A stretch of 19,105 nucleotides of DNA from CAZNDN01 sp964571815. GTDB lineage: Bacteria; Fibrobacterota; Chitinivibrionia; Chitinivibrionales; WJKA01. How positions within the stretch are numbered: the first letter of the stretch is position 1; the number at the start of each line of letters is the position of its first letter. Shown in pieces: positions 15,464 through 19,105 of this stretch. Location of the stretch: positions 1 through 19,105 of the forward strand of contig CAZNDN010000080.1 in NCBI GenBank assembly GCA_964571815.1, in the 5' to 3' direction. The position numbers and the translations under genes are program-made. Under the pieces are notes generated by a model. The model searched no databases and had not been told where the DNA came from. It was given only the letters and a program-made list of their open reading frames with translations.

Positions 15464-15981
15464 GCCACGGCGGAACGGCGCTTTTGCGATTTGGCGAGCT
15501 TCTTCAGCTTTCCGTTGACCATCTGCCGCTGCAGAGGCGAAACCCGGTCGACAAAAAGGATGCCGTCAAGGTGATCTATCTCATGTTGGAGGACGCGGGC
15601 GAGCAGATCCCCGGCCTCACTGATGGTGAACTCCTCCCCCTTCTCGTTTTGGGCGGCTACGGATACCCGTGCCGGACGCGTTACCTTGAGCCGGATATCC
15701 GGAACGCTCAGGCACCCTTCCTCCGCGTTCTCCGTTTCATCGGAACGCATCGTGATGCGAGGATTCACGAGGACTATGGGATTTTGCTCCCCTCCCGTCG
15801 GATCGACAACGGCAATTCGCACCGACTCACCCACTTGCGGCGCCGCGAGCCCCACGCCGTCACTGGTCCGCATCCGTTCGGTCAGTTCCGCGACGAATGC
15901 CGCCACATGCCGGTCGAAATCCCGGACAGCCTCCGCTTTCTTTCGCAGCACGGGATCGCCGTATACGCGGATCTCTTTCAC
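15460..15981 (-). CDS. def: Peptide deformylase
   Basis: Def removes the N-formyl group from new proteins using a bound metal ion. The 173-residue protein shows the three family motifs: GVGLAAPQVG at 42-51, EGCLSVP at 88-94 (ligand C90) and HEIDH at 133-137 (two His ligands and catalytic Glu). The start is GTG 15981, which overlaps the yajC stop as GTGA and gives the usual KEIRVYGDPVLR beginning; the longer open frame upstream is only the yajC gene read in another frame. The stop overlaps the next gene as ATGA. Confidence 0.97.
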   Translation of the reverse strand: MKEIRVYGDPVLRKKAEAVRDFDRHVAAFVAELTERMRTSDGVGLAAPQVGESVRIAVVDPTGGEQNPIVLVNPRITMRSDETENAEEGCLSVPDIRLKVTRPARVSVAAQNEKGEEFTISEAGDLLARVLQHEIDHLDGILFVDRVSPLQRQMVNGKLKKLAKSQKRRSAVA

Positions 15982-16361
15982 TTTTTGCCTCGATTGTCGG
16001 TTCGTGCCGGCTTGTCGGATTTGTCGGCGTTGAGCACCTCGGAAACGGCCGTCTTGCGTATTTCGACGACGGTGTTTTCCGCCACTTTGACCATGATGCT
16101 GTCCGACTTCACATTGCCCACCGTGCCGTAGACGCCGCCTATTGTCAGGATACGATCTCCTTTCTTCACCTCGCTGATCATCCGCTGACGCTCTTTCTGC
16201 TTCTTCTGCTCGGGGCGAATCATGAGGAAATAGATGATAGCGAACATGACAAGCATCATGGGGACAACGCTTCCCACGAAACTGCCGCCCGAACCCTTCC
16301 CCTGGGCCGAAGCGGCAGCGGAGATACACGGAACCATTAACGCAGCGAGTCGTACAGGCAT
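15978..16361 (-). CDS. yajC: Preprotein translocase accessory protein YajC
   Basis: YajC is a small inner-membrane partner of SecDF-YidC. The 127-residue protein has the family's single membrane helix (VVPMMLVMFAIIYFLMIRP, residues about 32-50), followed at once by PEQKKQKERQRMI and the conserved VKKGDRILTIGGVYGTV. In front of the helix are about 20 residues that resemble a signal peptide (MPVRLAALMVPCISAAASAQ), longer than in E. coli YajC. The start at ATG 16361 has AAAGGA 6 bases upstream. It is the first gene of the yajC-def-spoIID-rarA set. SecD/SecF genes are not next to it in this window. Confidence 0.95.
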   Translation of the reverse strand: MPVRLAALMVPCISAAASAQGKGSGGSFVGSVVPMMLVMFAIIYFLMIRPEQKKQKERQRMISEVKKGDRILTIGGVYGTVGNVKSDSIMVKVAENTVVEIRKTAVSEVLNADKSDKPARTDNRGKK

Positions 16362-16458
16362 CGAGAATCCTTTCGAGTATATGTAGAGAACAGGTCAACC
16401 CTTTCCTTTGAAAATACGTCGGGCTTGACGTGATATTCAACGGTTCACCCCGGAGGTG

Positions 16459-16478
16459 AGCTTTGGTTGAGCAAAGCT
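16459..16478. other. 7-bp hairpin in the yajC / FlgM-like divergent gap
   Basis: AGCTTTG (16459-16465) and CAAAGCT (16472-16478) are a perfect inverted repeat around 6 bases. The rest of the 227-base gap (16362-16588) holds no gene I can support. No T-run follows the hairpin, so it may be a binding site or part of a leader. Confidence 0.3.
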
Positions 16479-16588
16479 GAACGTTCTCGCGCCGGCACCG
16501 TGTCGCGGGATCCTGTTCGCGCAGGGGTTGCCTCAAGCCGATCCTGCCGAAAACCGATAGCTATGAGTGAAAGGAGGATCCGGCAATT

Positions 16589-16870
16589 ATGCGTATCGAA
16601 GAAGTTATGTCCGGATACAACAACGCCGGTGGTGCTCCGACCGCCAAACGCCGGCGCACGCGCGGCCGTACTTCCCGCAAAAGGCGCCCCCTCGTGTTGG
16701 ACATGATCGAGCTTTCGCCGTCGGGGCGCGGCGACGACTACGAGTGGCTGGCCGATTACATCGATCGACTCCCCGCTGAGACCGTTTCCGAGAGAATCAG
16801 GCGTTCGTTCGACGCCGGCGAGTCGAAGGAAGAACTGTTGGTCTGCAAGCTTCTGCTTGAACTCCTGTAG
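16589..16870 (+). CDS. Small FlgM-like protein (possible anti-sigma-28 factor)
   Basis: A 93-residue protein starting at ATG 16589, with AAAGGAGG upstream at a somewhat long spacing (11 bases). Codon use is clearly coding. The layout is like FlgM, the small anti-sigma factor that holds back flagellar sigma-28: short basic N-terminus, then DMIELSPSGR (residues 38-47, compare the D.VeiS..A motif of FlgM), then YEWLADYIDRLPAETVSERIRRSFDAG and a final LL-rich helix, where FlgM has LP..R...V..l+..I..G....s...IA..LL. The run of Arg/Lys at about 20-33 is unusual. It ends two bases before the scaffold gap, so its downstream neighbour is unknown. The FlgM link is by pattern only; no other flagellar gene is in the window. 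Confidence 0.5.
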   Translation: MRIEEVMSGYNNAGGAPTAKRRRTRGRTSRKRRPLVLDMIELSPSGRGDDYEWLADYIDRLPAETVSERIRRSFDAGESKEELLVCKLLLELL

Positions 16871-16872
16871 TG

Positions 16873-16972
16873 NNNNNNNNNNNNNNNNNNNNNNNNNNNN
16901 NNNNNNNNNNNNNNNNNNNNNNNNNNNNNNNNNNNNNNNNNNNNNNNNNNNNNNNNNNNNNNNNNNNNNNNN
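16873..16972. other. Scaffold gap (100 N)
   Basis: Exactly 100 N, the usual placeholder for an unknown gap length. It removes the 5' end of the amidohydrolase gene, so the true distance between the FlgM-like gene and the amidohydrolase is unknown and the join itself could be wrong. Confidence 0.99.
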
Positions 16973-18205
16973 GCACGCAGTGTCTACTATGCACGATGGG
17001 TTCTCGGGCCGGGGTGTCGTGTCATGCCCAACGCCGCAGTGGCGGTCCGGGGCGGACGCATCGTCGCCGCGGGCACGCGCAGTGCGGTCGGGCGACGTCG
17101 TGGTGAACGCACCGTCAACCTCGGCGACATGCTGCTCATGCCCGGCCTTATCAATGCGCATACGCACCTCGAAGAAGGGGTCCTCAGGGGGTATTCCAGG
17201 GGGGACGGCGAGACCTTCTCATCGTGGATGGCCAAGAAGGACTCGCGTCTGCGCAACGCATCGGCCGAGGCACTGTTACCCACGGTGCGGCTGGGAATCA
17301 GAGAAGCCCTGGCGCACGGTACCACCACGATTGTGGACAGCTCCCGGACAGGGACGTCACTACCGGTGCTCAAGGATGAGCCGATCAGGGCATGGGTAAT
17401 CCAGGAGCTGCACGATGAGGGCGATGTTGCCGACGGGACCTTTCTCCATACTCTGGACCTGCGGCGGCGCCTGGTGGAGGGCAGCGAACAGATGCGGGTG
17501 GGGGTGGGACCTCACGCTCTTTTCTCTCTGGGACCGAAAGCGCACAAGGACGTCGCCCGTATGGCCCTGAACCGCGGCATTCCCTGGGCGTGCCATGTTG
17601 CGGAGAGCGCCGAAGAACTGCAGGCGTTTTCGGAGCAGCAGGGCGATCTGTTCTTCCACATTACCCGCAAAAGGCCGTGGCCGTTTGGTGAAGCGCGGAT
17701 GGGCTCGTTGCATTACGCGATCTCTCGAAATATCATGCCCCGGGGAGCCATACTGTTTCACTGCAACTACGCCGGTGGCGCGGAACTTTCTCTGCTGGCG
17801 GCCAAGCGGGCCTCAATCGTGATTTCGCCGCGATATGACGCCGGATCGGGCAACAAGAACCACCCCGTGGACCTGGCGCGGAAACGGGGCTTGAACCTGT
17901 GCGTGGGAACCGAGAGCATTGCGGAGGTTGAGTCCATGAGTCTGTTCGATGACCTCTTTGCTCTGAAGTCACGGTATCCGCATATTCCGGCGGCTGAGTT
18001 GCTCATGTGGGCCACGGCCAATGCCGCGCGTGCATTAGGAGTCGGTGGTTCGCTGGGAGAGCTTGTGCCGGACTCATTCGCCGACATGATCGGCGTCAGC
18101 TTCGCCCACGGCCCGAAGGAGGATCTCCTCGAAGAACTCCTGGTGGAAGAGCCTTCCGTGCGATTCGTGATGACCGGCGGAGAAGAGGTGATTGTCGATT
18201 ACTGA
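16973..18205 (+). CDS. Amidohydrolase-family deaminase (5' end lost in gap)
   Basis: A member of the metal-dependent amidohydrolase superfamily, nearest in layout to the SAH/MTA/guanine-type deaminases and chlorohydrolases. An ATG exists at 17024, but the same frame is open back to the gap and reads SVYYARWVLGPGCRV, the normal N-terminal strand of this family, so the real start is in the gap. Numbering from 17024: MPGLINAHTHLEEG at 39-52 (metal ligands H46, H48), CHVAES at 190-195 (H191), FHCNY at 245-249 (H246), and GTES at 295-298. The family normally has GTDS; here the Asp that binds metal and activates water is Glu297. The usual HCPRS block reads VISPR. The substrate is unknown; an aminofutalosine or MTA/SAH deaminase is possible. 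Confidence 0.85.
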   Translation, partial: ARSVYYARWVLGPGCRVMPNAAVAVRGGRIVAAGTRSAVGRRRGERTVNLGDMLLMPGLINAHTHLEEGVLRGYSRGDGETFSSWMAKKDSRLRNASAEALLPTVRLGIREALAHGTTTIVDSSRTGTSLPVLKDEPIRAWVIQELHDEGDVADGTFLHTLDLRRRLVEGSEQMRVGVGPHALFSLGPKAHKDVARMALNRGIPWACHVAESAEELQAFSEQQGDLFFHITRKRPWPFGEARMGSLHYAISRNIMPRGAILFHCNYAGGAELSLLAAKRASIVISPRYDAGSGNKNHPVDLARKRGLNLCVGTESIAEVESMSLFDDLFALKSRYPHIPAAELLMWATANAARALGVGGSLGELVPDSFADMIGVSFAHGPKEDLLEELLVEEPSVRFVMTGGEEVIVDY

Positions 18206-18230
18206 AACCGCCGCTGCCCCTCAGGGGTGC

Positions 18231-18998
18231 TTACCTGTTGTCACCTCCCAGCAGACCGCCCAGCATACCCCCGCCCATTCCGGCAACGCCTCTTGCCTCG
18301 CCGCGATTGGCGCCGATAGCGGCTTTGATTCGGTCGGCAAGGCGGGAAAAGGGCAGGCTCTGCAGATAGACGGTACCGGGTCCTCTCAGATGGGCAAGAA
18401 AGATGCCTTCACCTCCGAACAGAGCATTCTTAAAGCCCGAGATCGCCTGGATATCGTAGTTCACCGTCGGTGCGAAGGCAACCAGGCAGCCGGTATCCAC
18501 GCGCAGTGCTTCGCCCCTCCCCAGCTCCCGCTTAATGATCGTGCCGCCGGCATGCACGAACGCGTTCCCGTCGCCGGTAAGCCGCTGCAGAATGAAACCC
18601 TCACCGCCGAAAAGGCCGGCACCGAATCGTTTGGTAAAAGCGATGTCTATTTCAACCCCCTGAGCGGCGCAGAGGAACCCGTCCTTCTGGCACAGCATCT
18701 CTCCCCCGAGTTGATCCAGGTGCAGGGGAATGATTTTGCCCGGATACGGCGCGCCGAATGCCACGTGTCCCTTGCCGCGGCCGGCGTACAGGAAGGTGGT
18801 GATGAAGAAGGTTTCCCCGGTGAGCATGCGTTTGAATCCTTTGAACATGCCTCCGCCCGTCGATGTTTGCATCCGTATGCCTTCCCCCATGTACATCATG
18901 GCGCCCGCCTCGGCCCGGACCCCTTCGCCCGTATCAAGCTCAACCTCGACAATCTGCATGTCGTCGCCGTGGATTGTATAATCAATCTCGTCAGCCAT
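18231..18998 (-). CDS. AIM24 family protein (TIGR00266)
   Basis: A 255-residue beta-rich protein of the AIM24/TIGR00266 family, whose biochemical role in bacteria is not settled. The family blocks are all visible: VEVELDTGEGVRAEAGAMMYM, then GGGMFKGFKRMLTGETFF, then ALRVDTGCLVAFAPTVNYDIQ and FGGEGIFLAHLRGPGTVYLQSLP. The C-terminus is glycine-rich (VAGMGGGMLGGLLGG). No signal peptide or membrane helix. The start at ATG 18998 has GAGGAG 7 bases upstream. It converges on the amidohydrolase with only 25 bases between the stops, and a short CCCC/GGGG hairpin lies there but is too weak to call a terminator. Confidence 0.93.
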   Translation of the reverse strand: MADEIDYTIHGDDMQIVEVELDTGEGVRAEAGAMMYMGEGIRMQTSTGGGMFKGFKRMLTGETFFITTFLYAGRGKGHVAFGAPYPGKIIPLHLDQLGGEMLCQKDGFLCAAQGVEIDIAFTKRFGAGLFGGEGFILQRLTGDGNAFVHAGGTIIKRELGRGEALRVDTGCLVAFAPTVNYDIQAISGFKNALFGGEGIFLAHLRGPGTVYLQSLPFSRLADRIKAAIGANRGEARGVAGMGGGMLGGLLGGDNR

Positions 18999-19076
18999 CG
19001 CTTCACTCCTCTACAAAGGTTCCGGTGATGCTTATTCCGCTTTGCCGAAAGAGCCCCGGAACGCGGCCGCGTATCA

Positions 19077-19105
19077 TTGACAACCAACCTCAAATAAAAT
19101 ATATT
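19077..19105 (+). promoter_or_regulatory. Near-consensus sigma-70 promoter at the right edge
   Basis: TTGACA (19077-19082), a 17-base AT-rich spacer, and TATATT (19100-19105) form an almost perfect sigma-70 promoter pointing out of the window. The gene it drives would begin beyond the right edge, divergent from the AIM24 gene. Confidence 0.65.

Noticed and set aside
16362..16440. TTGACC and TATACT boxes before yajC
   Set aside because: The spacing is only 11 bases, too short for a sigma-70 promoter.
15982..16536. Long N-terminal extension of def
   Set aside because: It is the yajC gene and its upstream region read in another frame; def starts at GTG 15981 with a GTGA overlap.
16467..16706. 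79-residue plus-strand ORF from a TTG
   Set aside because: It overlaps the FlgM-like gene out of frame; codon use supports the FlgM-like frame instead.
18206..18230. Possible terminator between the amidohydrolase and AIM24 genes
   Set aside because: Only a 4-bp stem without a T-run is present.

Overview
The window looks like a chromosomal piece of a Gram-negative, high-G+C (high 50s %, by eye) bacterium, probably an uncultured lineage assembled from a metagenome: a run of exactly 100 N (16873-16972) is a scaffold gap. Three things would fit the Fibrobacterota (Chitinivibrionales-like) or a neighbouring phylum: a regulator with two winged helices fused to a LacI-type sensor, a secreted CBM9-like protein with a C-terminal tail of the sorting-signal type, and the recF-DUF721-gyrB order. 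This placement is inference; there is no rRNA or other decisive marker.

Left part (1-7024, all minus strand, read right to left): a broken CDP-alcohol phosphatidyltransferase (pgsA-like), a membrane-anchored sensor-like protein, a small unknown ORF, a GlcD/D-lactate-dehydrogenase-type FAD oxidase, then the replication block recF, DUF721 (DciA-like), gyrB, and surE running off the left edge. Most junctions are 4-base ATGA or GTGA overlaps, so much of this is one translationally coupled operon.

Middle (7171-11156): a secreted CBM9-like protein on the minus strand, with a clear intrinsic terminator and a long 5' leader, lies divergent from a tandem-wHTH/LacI-like regulator on the plus strand. 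The AT-rich divergent region carries a good promoter overlaid by two inverted repeats, a plausible site of autoregulation. An outer-membrane beta-barrel protein follows the regulator.

Right-middle (11207-16361): dtd on the plus strand runs tail-to-tail into, and overlaps, a minus-strand set yajC-def-spoIID/lytB-like-rarA. The RarA protein carries an extra C-terminal methyltransferase-like domain of about 300 residues.

Right end (16589-19105): a small FlgM-like protein next to the scaffold gap, an amidohydrolase whose 5' end is lost in the gap, a convergent AIM24-family gene, and at the last base a near-consensus sigma-70 promoter firing out of the window. Most of the window is housekeeping. 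The parts most worth following up are the damaged pgsA/sensor segment, the RarA-methyltransferase fusion, and the regulator/CBM9 pair. I did not find a clear new defence system, CRISPR array, tRNA, rRNA or insertion sequence.
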